64,000 bases of DNA from Mycobacterium sp. M26. Lineage in GTDB: Bacteria > Actinomycetota > Actinomycetes > Mycobacteriales > Mycobacteriaceae. The first letter of the stretch is position 1. Every line of letters begins with the position of its first letter. This document shows, piece by piece, positions 10,258-19,064 of the stretch. Location of the stretch: positions 2,145,716-2,209,715 of the forward strand of contig NZ_LN929908.1 of assembly GCF_001494595.1 (NCBI RefSeq), given 5' to 3'. The notes beneath the pieces were generated by a model that saw only the letters and a program-made list of their open reading frames with translations, was not told the origin of the DNA and made no database searches. The position numbers and the translations under genes are program-made.

Positions 10258-11844
10258 CTAGTGGCCAGCGACGACGTCCGACTCGTCGACCGTGACCGGC
10301 TCGTTGGCGCCCGGCAGGAACGAGTACGCCAGGCACACCACGGCGAAGAACAGATAGCCCAGTGCCACTTGCGGATTGGCCGCCCAGGAGATCTCCGGGG
10401 CGTGGATCAGCCCGATGAACGACAGCACCGCGGCCACCACTGAGGCCAGGGCGGCGAAGCGGAACTTCTTCTCCAGGATGAAGGTCACCATGGTGCCCAG
10501 CAGCAGGCCGACGAGGATCGCGCCCTCGCCGAGGGTCTGCAGTCCGTCGTAGACCACACCGGCGCCGCCCAGTGCGTCCATTCCGACCTTGGTGGCCGAG
10601 GTACCTGCCGCGTTGAGCGCGTTGTCGATCAGCCCGCTGGCCCACTGCGCCAGGTTGGGCAGCAGCGCGGCCACCACGGCCACGGCGTGCAGTCGCGGCA
10701 CCGCCTGGAAGGCCTGCGCACCGATCAGCAGACCGATGTAGAGCAGGATCGGCACGATCGCGGGCACCGGCAGCAGCGCGGCCAGCACACCGAACAGGCC
10801 CAGGAAGCACAGCAGGCCGATCACCACACCGCTGGCCAGCGAGTAGCCGGCCCGCCCGCCGGCGTCCTTCCAGCCCGGGTGGCCGATGTAGACCGCGGGC
10901 GGGAACGGCGAGCCGAACGCCGACCCGATCACCGCACCGGCACCGTCGGCGAGCAGCACGCTGCGCAGGTTGTAGTTGTCACCGGCGGCCGCCGCGCTCT
11001 CGACGTTGCTCATGGCCTCGGTGAAGTTGTAGACGCCCAACGGAATTGCGGTGCCCAGCAGCGGCGCCAGATGCGACAAGCCGGAGAACAACAGATCGAT
11101 CCGCAGATCGGGGATGCCGATGGCGATGTCGGAGACGGCCTGGCTGACGTCGGGCGCCGACATGAAGCCGCCGATCCAGCCGATCGCGGTACCGACGAGC
11201 AGCGCCACCAGGCCGACCGGGATGTTGCCCGGCAGTTTCACGTCGGTGAAGAAGCCGATCAGGATGATCGCCAGCACCGGCAGGCCGATCCAGGCGGCCT
11301 CCCACATCTGGGCGGCGGGCCGCATCGAGATGAACGTGATCGAGATACCGGCCAGCGTGCCCAGCATGGCCGCCCGCGGCGTGAGCTTGCGGATGTAGGG
11401 GCCGACGAACCCGCCGATGATGACGATGACGCCGATCATGAAAGCCCATGCAAGGCCGGACTTCCAGGCCTCGATCGGATCTTTGGTGGCCAGATACACC
11501 GGCAACATGACCACGAAGACGACGATGAACATGTGCGGGACGCTGGGCCCGTACGGCAGTGCGGTGACGTCGGTGCGGTTCTCCCGCTGGGCCAGTCGGC
11601 GGGCCAGGAACGTGTAGTAGAGGTTGCCCAGTACCAGCGCCACCCCGAGGGCCGGCAGCACCGTGCCCAGCACATCGTCGGCGGGCAGCTTGATCACGCC
11701 GATCATCAGCGTGGTGAGCGTCAGGACGTTGACCAGAATGTTGAACCCGAGGCCGAAGAAGGCATTGAGATCACCGCGGGTCCACCACGCGATCTTCACG
11801 TCGTTGGGTGAGGATGCGGGTTGGTCGGTCACGTCGGTGCTCAT
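10258..11844 (-). CDS. NCS2-type (xanthine/uracil/purine) permease
   Basis: A 528-residue membrane transporter with 12 or more hydrophobic segments, related to the NCS2/AzgA nucleobase:cation symporters. Conserved features include the early DLNAFFGLGFNILVNVLTLT segment, TALPYGPS, and the substrate-site helix region NFTEAMSNVESAAAAGDNYN. It probably imports a purine or related base across the inner membrane. ATG at 11844 has AGGAGG about seven bases upstream. No purine catabolic gene is adjacent, so the substrate is open. Confidence 0.85.
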   Translation of the reverse strand: MSTDVTDQPASSPNDVKIAWWTRGDLNAFFGLGFNILVNVLTLTTLMIGVIKLPADDVLGTVLPALGVALVLGNLYYTFLARRLAQRENRTDVTALPYGPSVPHMFIVVFVVMLPVYLATKDPIEAWKSGLAWAFMIGVIVIIGGFVGPYIRKLTPRAAMLGTLAGISITFISMRPAAQMWEAAWIGLPVLAIILIGFFTDVKLPGNIPVGLVALLVGTAIGWIGGFMSAPDVSQAVSDIAIGIPDLRIDLLFSGLSHLAPLLGTAIPLGVYNFTEAMSNVESAAAAGDNYNLRSVLLADGAGAVIGSAFGSPFPPAVYIGHPGWKDAGGRAGYSLASGVVIGLLCFLGLFGVLAALLPVPAIVPILLYIGLLIGAQAFQAVPRLHAVAVVAALLPNLAQWASGLIDNALNAAGTSATKVGMDALGGAGVVYDGLQTLGEGAILVGLLLGTMVTFILEKKFRFAALASVVAAVLSFIGLIHAPEISWAANPQVALGYLFFAVVCLAYSFLPGANEPVTVDESDVVAGH

Positions 11845-11965
11845 CTATTGGCCTCCTGGGGCGCTAAGGGCTACCTGCAGATTCTCGACGGAATGATTCC
11901 GAACAGGGTACGGCTGTGTGTCAATCGTGTTAGCCGATATCGGGAGGCCGGTTAGACACCCGCGG

Positions 11966-11980
11966 TAGAACCGTGTTCTA
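11966..11980. promoter_or_regulatory. TAGAAC-N3-GTTCTA palindrome before the thioesterase gene
   Basis: TAGAAC-CGT-GTTCTA is a perfect 6+6 dyad ending eight bases before the GTG of the thioesterase gene. It resembles a KstR box (TnnAACnnGTTnnA) but the central spacer is three bases rather than two, so a different TetR-family regulator is possible. Confidence 0.5.
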
Positions 11981-11988
11981 GTGCAGGG

Positions 11989-12612
11989 GTGCTGGAATTC
12001 ACCGTCGAGGACATCTCCGCCGAGGAGGTCGCGCGATTGCGCGCGATCTACGAGCCGCTCGCCGAATCAGTGCGCGATCTGGTCGACGCGACCATCCGCA
12101 CCGAGGTCGACGCCGAGACGGTGGCCGCGGTCAAGGCCGATATCGACGCAGCGGTCGCGCGCCTGCGCAGCCGGCAGATCGAGGGGGCGTTCGGCGCGCG
12201 CCGCAGCACTGACGGCGAAGCCATGAACTGGGGCAATGCCGTCATCGGTGTGCGCAACGCGCTGGCTCCGCCACTGCAGGTGCACCGCGAGCCCGATGGC
12301 CGTCGCTGGGCCGAGTTCCACCTGGGTGCCGCCTACGAAGGTCCGCCCGGGCACGTCCACGGCGGGGTGTCGGCACTGATCCTGGACCACGTGCTGGGGG
12401 AGGCCGCCAGCCCGGACCGCAAGCCGCGGTTCACCGGCAGCATCACCATGCGCTACCTGCGCGCCACCCCGCTGGGGCCGCTGCGTGTCGAAGCCGGTAT
12501 CACCCGCACCGACGGGGTGAAGACCTTCTGCGCCGGTCACATCTCCGACGCCGAGGGCATCACCGTGGAAGCCGAAGGGGTGTTCATCATCCCGCGCTGG
12601 CTCCGGGACTGA
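11989..12612 (+). CDS. PaaI-type hotdog-fold thioesterase
   Basis: A 207-residue protein. The N-terminal third is helical and charged; the C-terminal two thirds form a hotdog domain with the active-site stretch GPPGHVHGGVSALILDHVLG, the usual HGG(V)-x-x-x-x-D signature of PaaI/4HBT acyl-CoA thioesterases. It likely hydrolyses fatty or aromatic acyl-CoA. GTG start. A palindromic operator lies directly upstream. Convergent with the arylsulfatase gene, the two stops being adjacent. Confidence 0.85.
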   Translation: MLEFTVEDISAEEVARLRAIYEPLAESVRDLVDATIRTEVDAETVAAVKADIDAAVARLRSRQIEGAFGARRSTDGEAMNWGNAVIGVRNALAPPLQVHREPDGRRWAEFHLGAAYEGPPGHVHGGVSALILDHVLGEAASPDRKPRFTGSITMRYLRATPLGPLRVEAGITRTDGVKTFCAGHISDAEGITVEAEGVFIIPRWLRD

Positions 12613-14961
12613 CTACTGCTTGCCCATCGCCAGCTTGAGCCGGTCGGCCGGGGTGATCAGATGATCGTGGTTGTCCTCGCCGATGTCGATCTGCACCCAG
12701 TCGATGGTTCCGGTGAACTCGTTGTGGGTGGGCCCGTAGTCCGGTGAGGCCGGCGACCCGGTGTCGCGGCCGACGTCGCAGGCTTCGTCGGCGGAGAACC
12801 CCATCGGGATGGTGATCTCGACCCGGCCGCTGCCCACCGCTTGGCCGTCGTGATACAGCGTGACGGTGCCGCCCTTGGCCAATCCGCCTCCGTCATAGGC
12901 GAATTCCATCCGCACCTGATGCTTGCCCGCGGGCAGCGGGGTGTCGGCGGTGACGGTGAAGTACTGGATGCCGAAGAAGTTGTAGCAGTACTTCAAGGTG
13001 CCTTCGTGCACGTAGAGCGACCAGCCGCCGACCTGACCGCCCTGGGTGATGATGACACCGGCGGCACCCTCGTCGGGCACCACCAGGTCGGCGGTCACCG
13101 AATGCGACTTGTTCTTGATGTTGAGCACGCAGCTTTCGCTGACCCGCATCCCGGAGAACAGCAACTGGCTGGTGCCCTTGATCAGCTGTGGGCGTCCGGC
13201 GATATCGGGGTTGATCCGCTCGAACGACCGGTCATCGAGCGGCACCACGTTGTACTTGACCGCCTCGATAAGCCAGAGTCGTTGCAGCTCGGCAAGTTTG
13301 GCCGGGTTCTCCTCGACCAGGTTGTGCCGCTGGGTCCAGTCGTCGGGGCCGTAGAGCTCCCACACGTCGGCGTCGAAGGCGGGCGGGGCATCGACCTTCC
13401 ACGGGGTGCGGTGCTTGGTGCAGGCCGTCCAGCCGTTGTGGTAGATGCCGCGGTTGCCCATGATCTCGAAGTACTGCACCAGATGGGATTCATCGGCCTT
13501 GGGGTCGCGCAGCGTCGGCAGCATGCTGACACCCTCCAGCGGCGCCTGCTGAATCCCGTTGACGCTGAACGGTGCCGGGATACCGGCTGCCTCCAGGATC
13601 GTCGGGGCGACGTCGATGACATGGTGGAACTGATTGCGGGTGCCGCCGGTGTCGGTCAGTCCGGCCGGCCAGTGCACGATGGTGCCGTTGCGGGTGCCGC
13701 CCCAGTGCGAGGCCACCTGCTTGGTCCACTGGTACGGCGTGCACAGCGCGTGCGCCCAGCCGACGGCGTAGTGGTTGTAGGCCTCCGGGGTGCCGAAGTC
13801 GTCGATCTTGGACAGCAGGAACTCTTCGGTCTCGATACCGCCCATCCCGTTGAGCACGGCCATCTCGTTGAAGCACCCCACCGGGGTGCCTTCGGCGGAG
13901 GCCCCGTTGTCGCCGATGATGTAGTAGACCAGGGTGTCCTCGAGCACCCCGAGATCTTCGAGGGCGTCGACCACCCGGCCGATCTCGTGGTCGGTCTGCT
14001 CCAGGAAGCCGGCGTAGATCTCCATCTGGCGCGCCAGCACCGGCTTGAGTTCGTCGGACATGTCGTCCCAGGCCGGGATCTCGTCGTGGCGCGGGGTCAG
14101 TTCGGCCGATTCCGGGATCACACCGAGCTTCTTCTGTACGGCGAAAATCTTCTCCCGCAACACATCCCAGCCCTCATCGAACTTCCCGCGGTATTTGTCC
14201 GACCATTCGGCGGGCACGTGGTGGGGAGCGTGGGTGGCACCGGGCGCAAAGTACATGAAGAACGGCTTGTCCGGCATCAGCGCTTTCTGCTGACGCACCC
14301 AGGTGATGGCGTGGTCGGCCAGGTCGGCGGTCAGGGTGTAACCCTCTTCGGGGGTGCGCGGCGGCTCGACCGGCGTGGTGCCCTCGTAGAGCCCCGGGTA
14401 GTACTGGTTGGCCTCGCCGCCGATGAAGCCGTAGAAGTACTCGAACCCCGACCCGGTCGGCCACTGCTGGAACGGGCCGACGGGGGACACCTCCCACACC
14501 GGCACCTCATGGCACTTGCCGAACTGGGCGGTGGAATAGCCGTTGAGGCGCAAGGTCTCGGCGATCGGCGCCTTGTTCTTCGGCCGGATACTGCTGTTGC
14601 CCGGCGCCGACGTGGCCATCTCGGTGATGGCGCCCATCCCGACCGAGTGGTGGTTGCGGCCGGTCAGCAGGGCCTGGCGGGTCGGCGAGCACAGGGCGGT
14701 GGTGTGGAAGCGGTTGAGCTTGACCCCCTCGCCGGCCAGTCGCTCGGCCACCGGGGTCTGGCACGGCCCGCCGAACGCCGAGGACGCGGCGAAGCCGACG
14801 TCGTCGATCAACACGATCAGCACATTGGGTGCGCCCTTCGGCGGGCGCAGCGTGGTGATCGGCGGATAGCTGGTGTTCGGGTCCTTCGCGTCGTAGGTGG
14901 TCAACCCGACGTGCTGCGGATCAGGGATGGGAAGAACGTCGCGTGCAACGGCGTCGGTCAT
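12613..14961 (-). CDS. Large arylsulfatase (AtsD/AtsB-like)
   Basis: A 782-residue sulfatase that cleaves sulfate esters. The N-terminal domain has metal-binding Asp pair in VLIVLIDDVGFAAS (53-54) and the sulfatase signature CSPTR at 91-95, whose Cys is converted to formylglycine by a maturation enzyme not encoded here. GDNGAS supplies further metal ligands. The C-terminal 200 residues form a beta-rich domain. Length and layout match mycobacterial AtsD (Rv0663). No signal peptide is seen, so it may act on imported sulfate esters for sulfur supply. AGGAGAG precedes the ATG. Confidence 0.92.
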   Translation of the reverse strand: MTDAVARDVLPIPDPQHVGLTTYDAKDPNTSYPPITTLRPPKGAPNVLIVLIDDVGFAASSAFGGPCQTPVAERLAGEGVKLNRFHTTALCSPTRQALLTGRNHHSVGMGAITEMATSAPGNSSIRPKNKAPIAETLRLNGYSTAQFGKCHEVPVWEVSPVGPFQQWPTGSGFEYFYGFIGGEANQYYPGLYEGTTPVEPPRTPEEGYTLTADLADHAITWVRQQKALMPDKPFFMYFAPGATHAPHHVPAEWSDKYRGKFDEGWDVLREKIFAVQKKLGVIPESAELTPRHDEIPAWDDMSDELKPVLARQMEIYAGFLEQTDHEIGRVVDALEDLGVLEDTLVYYIIGDNGASAEGTPVGCFNEMAVLNGMGGIETEEFLLSKIDDFGTPEAYNHYAVGWAHALCTPYQWTKQVASHWGGTRNGTIVHWPAGLTDTGGTRNQFHHVIDVAPTILEAAGIPAPFSVNGIQQAPLEGVSMLPTLRDPKADESHLVQYFEIMGNRGIYHNGWTACTKHRTPWKVDAPPAFDADVWELYGPDDWTQRHNLVEENPAKLAELQRLWLIEAVKYNVVPLDDRSFERINPDIAGRPQLIKGTSQLLFSGMRVSESCVLNIKNKSHSVTADLVVPDEGAAGVIITQGGQVGGWSLYVHEGTLKYCYNFFGIQYFTVTADTPLPAGKHQVRMEFAYDGGGLAKGGTVTLYHDGQAVGSGRVEITIPMGFSADEACDVGRDTGSPASPDYGPTHNEFTGTIDWVQIDIGEDNHDHLITPADRLKLAMGKQ

Positions 14962-15040
14962 GGAGCTCTCCTGTGTCCCGGGGGCGAAAGTGCCGCCAGA
15001 GTACGCGGCGAAGCTATGGGTGGAGCCGGATCGACACGGC

Positions 15041-16909
15041 TCAGTGGACGTCGTCGCCGACGGCGTAGGCGTAGCTCAGGTGACCGGTGACGCGTTCGGC
15101 CATGTCGCCCAGCGCGAGCGCGTGCCGGGTGATCGCCTCGATCTGGGTCAGTGCGGCAGCCACCCCGTCATCGCCGGCCAGCACCGAGCCCTCCAATCGC
15201 AGTCCCTCGCCGGCGGATCGCAGCCAGCTGGAGTCCAGCCGCCACGGCACTCCCGCGCCCACCAGTGCGGTGGCGTACTCGTCGGCGGCGTCGGCCAGCA
15301 GATCGGCAGGCAGCGCAGGTGCGTTGTCCAGCGTGGCGATCGCGACGGCCAGGCCGGTGGCCTCCTGCCGGGCCGCATCCAGCAGCTGTGCGGTCGCGGC
15401 GGTGGTCACCCGGGTTGCCGAGGCCACGCTGTCGAATGCCCGCCGGGCCGCCACCGCCCGGCGGCGAGCAGCGTCCCGCTCGGTGCCGTCTACCGCCGCC
15501 CCGGTGCACGCCCGGACCGTCACGGCCGCGTACTGCAGCTGGGCCCGCAGCATCTCGGTGATGCCGCGGTAGAGCTTGGCCCGCGGCGGATCGGGCAGCA
15601 GTGCATACATCCAGAGGGCGATGGCGGCGCCGATCGCGGCCGCGTACAACCGGTCGCCGAGCACGTCGGCCACCGAGCCCGCGCTTTGCGTCACCGTGGC
15701 CACCGCGGCCACGATCACCATCGCGGTACCCCAGGCGCCGCGGGCCTGGACCGCCCATCCCGCGGCCAGGAAGGCGACGGTGAGCAAGGCCAGCACTGGC
15801 GGGATCGGATGCCAGAACACCGTGATCACCGTGGCGATCGTCAGGCCGGCCGCGAGCCCGGCGATGCGTTCCAGGGACCGTACGTAAATGCGTGCACATC
15901 CCGGACGAAGCACCATCAGGGTGATCAGCGGAATCCACAGACCCTCGGGTAGTGGGCGCAGCGAGATGAGGGTCAGCGCTGCGCCGACACCCACCGCCAG
16001 CCGGACCGCGTGACGGAAAATCGGCGAACTCCAACGGATTTCGCGCGACACGACGGTCAGCGTCCGGCGGTGCAGCCGGGCCAGCGGCTCCTCGATGCCG
16101 AACCGGGCGGCCACTGCCTCGTGCAACTGCCCGCGCAGCCGCCAGGACGCCGCGGTGGCGTTCGGCGTGCGGGTGGCGTCCAGGCGCCGCAGCGCCTCGG
16201 CGGCCGGACCGGCTGCCTGCCGGCGGTCGTCGCCGAGGGCCGTCAGCACCTCGACGGCGGCGCTGACGCAGCGGTGGTCGGCGCCGGGTGCCTGCAGAGT
16301 CGTCGCGATGCGATGGGGAAGGCCGTGTAGCGCAGCATCGGTATCGGTGCGGGCGGCCCCGGCCAGAACGGACCTGGCGAGGTCGGCCACCCGGCGGTAC
16401 TGCGCGGCCGCAGCCATCTCGGCGCAGCGCCGGCCGGGGGAGCGCCAGCGTGGGACGAGCAGCACCTGCGCCGCGCCGAAGCCGAGCACCAGAGCTGCCG
16501 TGGTCACGGTGGCGGCCAGGGTGGCCGGGACGGCACCCGCGCTCACCGCGACTGTCGCCAGACCGACGCCCACCAATCCCGCGCCGCCGCCGAGTGTCCA
16601 CATCGCCGCGGCAGCCAGGCAAACGACCATCACGACAACAATGCGAACCGGCGGATAAGCGGCGGCCGGTACGGCGACTATCACTGTTGCGGTCAACACC
16701 GACAACAGAACAACGGCCACCGGACGGCGAATCGGAGCGCCGTCGTCGCTCAGTGTCGATCCCAGCACGCCGGTTGCCACCCCGACCGGCACGGCCGCAT
16801 GCACGGGACCCCATGTCAACGCCACCCAGACTGCGGCGAACACCAGTAGCAGACCGCGAAGGGCCGGACCGGCATCCGCCGACAGCCAGTGACCCCCGCG
16901 CCAGCGCAT
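15041..16909 (-). CDS. FUSC-type membrane protein (putative aromatic acid or amphiphile exporter)
   Basis: A 622-residue protein with two membrane blocks, each with about five or six segments (near residues 15-165 and 300-440), separated and followed by helical cytoplasmic regions. This duplicated layout is the FUSC/aromatic-acid exporter (AaeB-like) pattern; the second block begins after HAVRLAVGVGAALTLISL and contains GLWIPLITLMVLRPG, a typical FUSC motif. The ATG at 16909 is preferred over a TTG nine codons earlier. Substrate unknown. Confidence 0.8.
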   Translation of the reverse strand: MRWRGGHWLSADAGPALRGLLLVFAAVWVALTWGPVHAAVPVGVATGVLGSTLSDDGAPIRRPVAVVLLSVLTATVIVAVPAAAYPPVRIVVVMVVCLAAAAMWTLGGGAGLVGVGLATVAVSAGAVPATLAATVTTAALVLGFGAAQVLLVPRWRSPGRRCAEMAAAAQYRRVADLARSVLAGAARTDTDAALHGLPHRIATTLQAPGADHRCVSAAVEVLTALGDDRRQAAGPAAEALRRLDATRTPNATAASWRLRGQLHEAVAARFGIEEPLARLHRRTLTVVSREIRWSSPIFRHAVRLAVGVGAALTLISLRPLPEGLWIPLITLMVLRPGCARIYVRSLERIAGLAAGLTIATVITVFWHPIPPVLALLTVAFLAAGWAVQARGAWGTAMVIVAAVATVTQSAGSVADVLGDRLYAAAIGAAIALWMYALLPDPPRAKLYRGITEMLRAQLQYAAVTVRACTGAAVDGTERDAARRRAVAARRAFDSVASATRVTTAATAQLLDAARQEATGLAVAIATLDNAPALPADLLADAADEYATALVGAGVPWRLDSSWLRSAGEGLRLEGSVLAGDDGVAAALTQIEAITRHALALGDMAERVTGHLSYAYAVGDDVH

Positions 16910-17088
16910 CGGCCAATTGTGGCGTGCCGAATTCAAAAGCGAAAGCCCTTGAATTTGTTATGGGAAAAGTAACGGCGGGATACCCGGCTTTCGCGCCAGC
17001 GAATGCGCAGTGAATTTCCTTGCATTTCGAATGGGCTGCAGTGGGACAGGCCCTCGACATCGCGGCGCCGCCCGCTAAGTTCGGGCGA

Positions 17089-17790
17089 ATGGAAAAGGTG
17101 ATCATCACGTTGCGAAGCGGGAGTGCTGACGACGACTGGGCGCAGCGCCTCCGGGGGCCGATCGCCGACCAACTGCTCGCCCTCGACGTGCCCGGGCTGA
17201 CCATCAATGTCCGCGACGCCGATGTCCGCGACGCCCTGATGACGCTGACGACACTCGACCCGCCCGTCCAGGGTTTCGTCACGCTGTGGACCCAGCAGTA
17301 CTACGGCGAGCAGGTGCGCGCGGCGCTCGATCTGCTCGCCCGCCACGCCGATCAGGTGGCGCCCTATCTGGTCACCGAGTCGGCCCCGATGCCGGCGCCC
17401 GTGACGGCTCCCGGGCAGCGTACGGCCGCACTCGCCAACATGGCCCTGCTGCGCCGTCCCGCCGATATGGACGAGCCGACCTGGCTGACCCGCTGGCACG
17501 GCAACCACACCCAGGTCGCCATCGACACCCAGTCCACGTTCGGGTACATCCAGAACTACGTGGTCCGCGCGCTGACGCCCGATGCGCCCGTCGTCAATGC
17601 GATCGTCGAAGAACTCTTCCCCAACGAGGCGGTCGGCAGCCTGCACGCGTTCTTCGGCGCCGCCGACGATGACGATCTGCGCGACCGGATGGAGCAGATG
17701 GTCGCCAGCACAGCGGCATTCGGGGCCAACGTCAACATCGACGCCGTGCCGACCAGCCGCTACCTGTTCCGCAGCCCGTTCCGCGACTAG
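17089..17790 (+). CDS. EthD-domain protein
   Basis: A 233-residue protein of the dimeric alpha/beta-barrel type. The block LLRRPADMDEPTWLTRWHGN then HTQVAIDTQSTFGYIQNYVV matches EthD-domain proteins, which act in or near degradation of ethers, polyketides or aromatic compounds. No catalytic residues can be assigned. The ATG at 17089 is preceded at seven bases by TAAGTT, predicting a leaderless transcript. A large inverted repeat follows the gene. Confidence 0.75.
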   Translation: MEKVIITLRSGSADDDWAQRLRGPIADQLLALDVPGLTINVRDADVRDALMTLTTLDPPVQGFVTLWTQQYYGEQVRAALDLLARHADQVAPYLVTESAPMPAPVTAPGQRTAALANMALLRRPADMDEPTWLTRWHGNHTQVAIDTQSTFGYIQNYVVRALTPDAPVVNAIVEELFPNEAVGSLHAFFGAADDDDLRDRMEQMVASTAAFGANVNIDAVPTSRYLFRSPFRD

Positions 17791-17800
17791 GGTCGCCCGC

Positions 17801-17857
17801 CGAGTGGCCACTTGCGTCACGGATTCGGCGCGATCGCGTGACGTAACTGGCCACTCG
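17801..17857. repeat. Intergenic inverted repeat, 21-base arms
   Basis: The left arm 17801-17821 and the reverse complement of the right arm 17837-17857 agree at 19 of 21 positions. Outer halves CGAGTGGCCA/TGGCCACTCG are perfect and inner halves GTCACG/CGTGAC too; the loop is 15 bases. It stands between the EthD gene and the enoyl-CoA hydratase gene. It could terminate the first transcript or be a copy of a dispersed palindromic element. Confidence 0.75.
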
Positions 17858-17932
17858 AGGCGAAAGGGGTGGGTCGCGCGCCAGTCCTGGTCTCGGCGAC
17901 CCGTTTTCGTCCCAGCCGTTAGGTTCGTGGCC

Positions 17933-18691
17933 ATGACGCTGCTCATCGACGACGAGAACCGGGTTCGCACCATCACGCTGAACCGGCCGGAGGCCCTCAA
18001 CGCGTTCAACGAGGCACTCTACGACGCGACCACCGAGGCATTGCTGGCCGCCGCCGAGGATCCCGAGGTCGCCGTCGTCATCATCACCGGCGCGGGGCGG
18101 GCGTTCAGCGCGGGCCAGGACCTCGGCGATATGCAGGCCCGGATCACCGACCCGGATTTCCCGGCCGGCAAGCACGGCTTCCCGGGGCTGATCACCGCGC
18201 TCACCGACTTCCCCAAGCCGTTGATCTGCGCGGTCAACGGCGTCGGACTGGGGATCGGGGCGACGATCCTGGGCTACGCCGACCTGGTATTCATGTCCAG
18301 CACGGCGCGGCTGAAGTGCCCGTTCACCAGCCTCGGCGTGGCGCCGGAAGCGGCCTCGTCCTACCTGCTGCCGCAGTTGATGGGCCGGCAGAACGCAGCC
18401 TGGTTGCTGATGTCCTCGGAGTGGGTCAACGCCGAGGAGTCACTGCGGATGGGGTTGGTCTGGCGGGTGTGCGAGCCCGACGATCTTCTCGCCGAGGCCC
18501 GCAAGCACGCGGATGTGCTTGCCTCCCGGCCGATTCCGAGCCTCATCGCGGTCAAGCAGACCATGGTTGAGCCCACCCGTGCCGAGATCACCGCCGCCAC
18601 TGCGCGGGAGTACGCGCTCTTCGAGAAACTGATGGGTGCGGCGGCCAACGCCGAGGCACTCGCCGATTTTCACCGGGGCCGCTCGAGTTAG
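17933..18691 (+). CDS. Enoyl-CoA hydratase/isomerase family protein
   Basis: A 252-residue crotonase-fold protein. The first oxyanion-hole block is AGRAFSAGQDLGDM and the second is NGVGLGIGATILGYADLVF, followed by SSTARLKCPFTSLGVAPEAA; in the last block the Glu of canonical hydratases (here PEAA) is present, so hydratase activity is possible. It acts on acyl-CoA esters in beta-oxidation or a side pathway. ATG at 17933 has TAGGTT seven bases upstream (leaderless). The stop overlaps the convergent bfd stop by four bases (TTAG). Confidence 0.88.
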   Translation: MTLLIDDENRVRTITLNRPEALNAFNEALYDATTEALLAAAEDPEVAVVIITGAGRAFSAGQDLGDMQARITDPDFPAGKHGFPGLITALTDFPKPLICAVNGVGLGIGATILGYADLVFMSSTARLKCPFTSLGVAPEAASSYLLPQLMGRQNAAWLLMSSEWVNAEESLRMGLVWRVCEPDDLLAEARKHADVLASRPIPSLIAVKQTMVEPTRAEITAATAREYALFEKLMGAAANAEALADFHRGRSS

Positions 18692-18930
18692 GTCAGCGCG
18701 AGGCGGCTTTCCACCCGTGCGACGCACGCACCGCAATCCGGCGCGGCGGCCGTGGCCCGTTCGCGGTGGGCATTGATGATGGCCTGCACCGACTTGCGGC
18801 AGCGTCCGCAATCGCGTCCCGCGCCGCACGCCGCGGCCACCTGCTTGGACGTACAGGCCCCGGCCGCCACCGCGTCGTTCACGGCCTGGCTGGTGGCACC
18901 GGTGCAGAGGCAGACGTACACGAGCGCCAT
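18688..18930 (-). CDS. bfd: Bacterioferritin-associated ferredoxin (Bfd)
   Basis: An 80-residue [2Fe-2S] protein with the Bfd signature C-x-C-x31-C-x2-C: Cys7, Cys9, Cys41 and Cys44. Bfd passes electrons to bacterioferritin so that stored ferric iron is reduced and released. An additional CGAC pair near residues 67-70 lies outside the usual fold and is unexplained. The gene is divergent from bfrA and its start lies next to an IdeR-type box, which fits repression when iron is plentiful. Confidence 0.9.
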   Translation of the reverse strand: MALVYVCLCTGATSQAVNDAVAAGACTSKQVAAACGAGRDCGRCRKSVQAIINAHRERATAAAPDCGACVARVESRLALT

Positions 18931-18931
18931 A

Positions 18932-18950
18932 TTAGCGCAGCCTTACTTAA
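18932..18950 (-). promoter_or_regulatory. IdeR-type iron box, directly before bfd
   Basis: On the minus strand TTAAGTAAGGCTGCGCTAA matches the IdeR consensus TWAGGTWAGSCTWACCTWA at 15 of 19 positions. It ends one base before the bfd start codon, overlapping any bfd promoter or start site, so bound IdeR-Fe would block transcription. Confidence 0.65.
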
Positions 18951-18951
18951 G

Positions 18952-18970
18952 TTAGGTAGGCCTACAACAC
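18952..18970 (+). promoter_or_regulatory. Second, weaker IdeR-like box
   Basis: TTAGGTAGGCCTACAACAC matches 13 of 19 positions of the IdeR consensus, mostly in the left half. It is adjacent to the first box and about 40 bases before a TAGATT -10 candidate (19010-19015) for bfrA, a position suited to activation. Tandem IdeR boxes are known before mycobacterial bacterioferritin genes. Confidence 0.45.
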
Positions 18971-19064
18971 TCGGGGTGTCAAAGTCGGCGCCCACCCAGT
19001 TCGCTGGACTAGATTGAAAACGCACCAGCCAGCCCGACTGACGAGCCCGTCCAGGAGACATGCC

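Noticed and set aside
12841..15090. A 749-codon open frame antisense to the arylsulfatase gene
   Set aside because: High-GC antisense shadow; the opposite strand has a full sulfatase with intact motifs.
15168..17282. A 704-codon open frame on the minus strand, offset from the FUSC gene
   Set aside because: Composition is Arg/Gly-rich and repetitive without domains; it shadows the real membrane protein gene and crosses the start of the EthD gene.
17801..17857. Riboswitch or attenuator for the enoyl-CoA hydratase gene
   Set aside because: The hydratase promoter (TAGGTT at 17920-17925) lies downstream of the repeat and predicts a leaderless mRNA, so the hairpin is not in its transcript.
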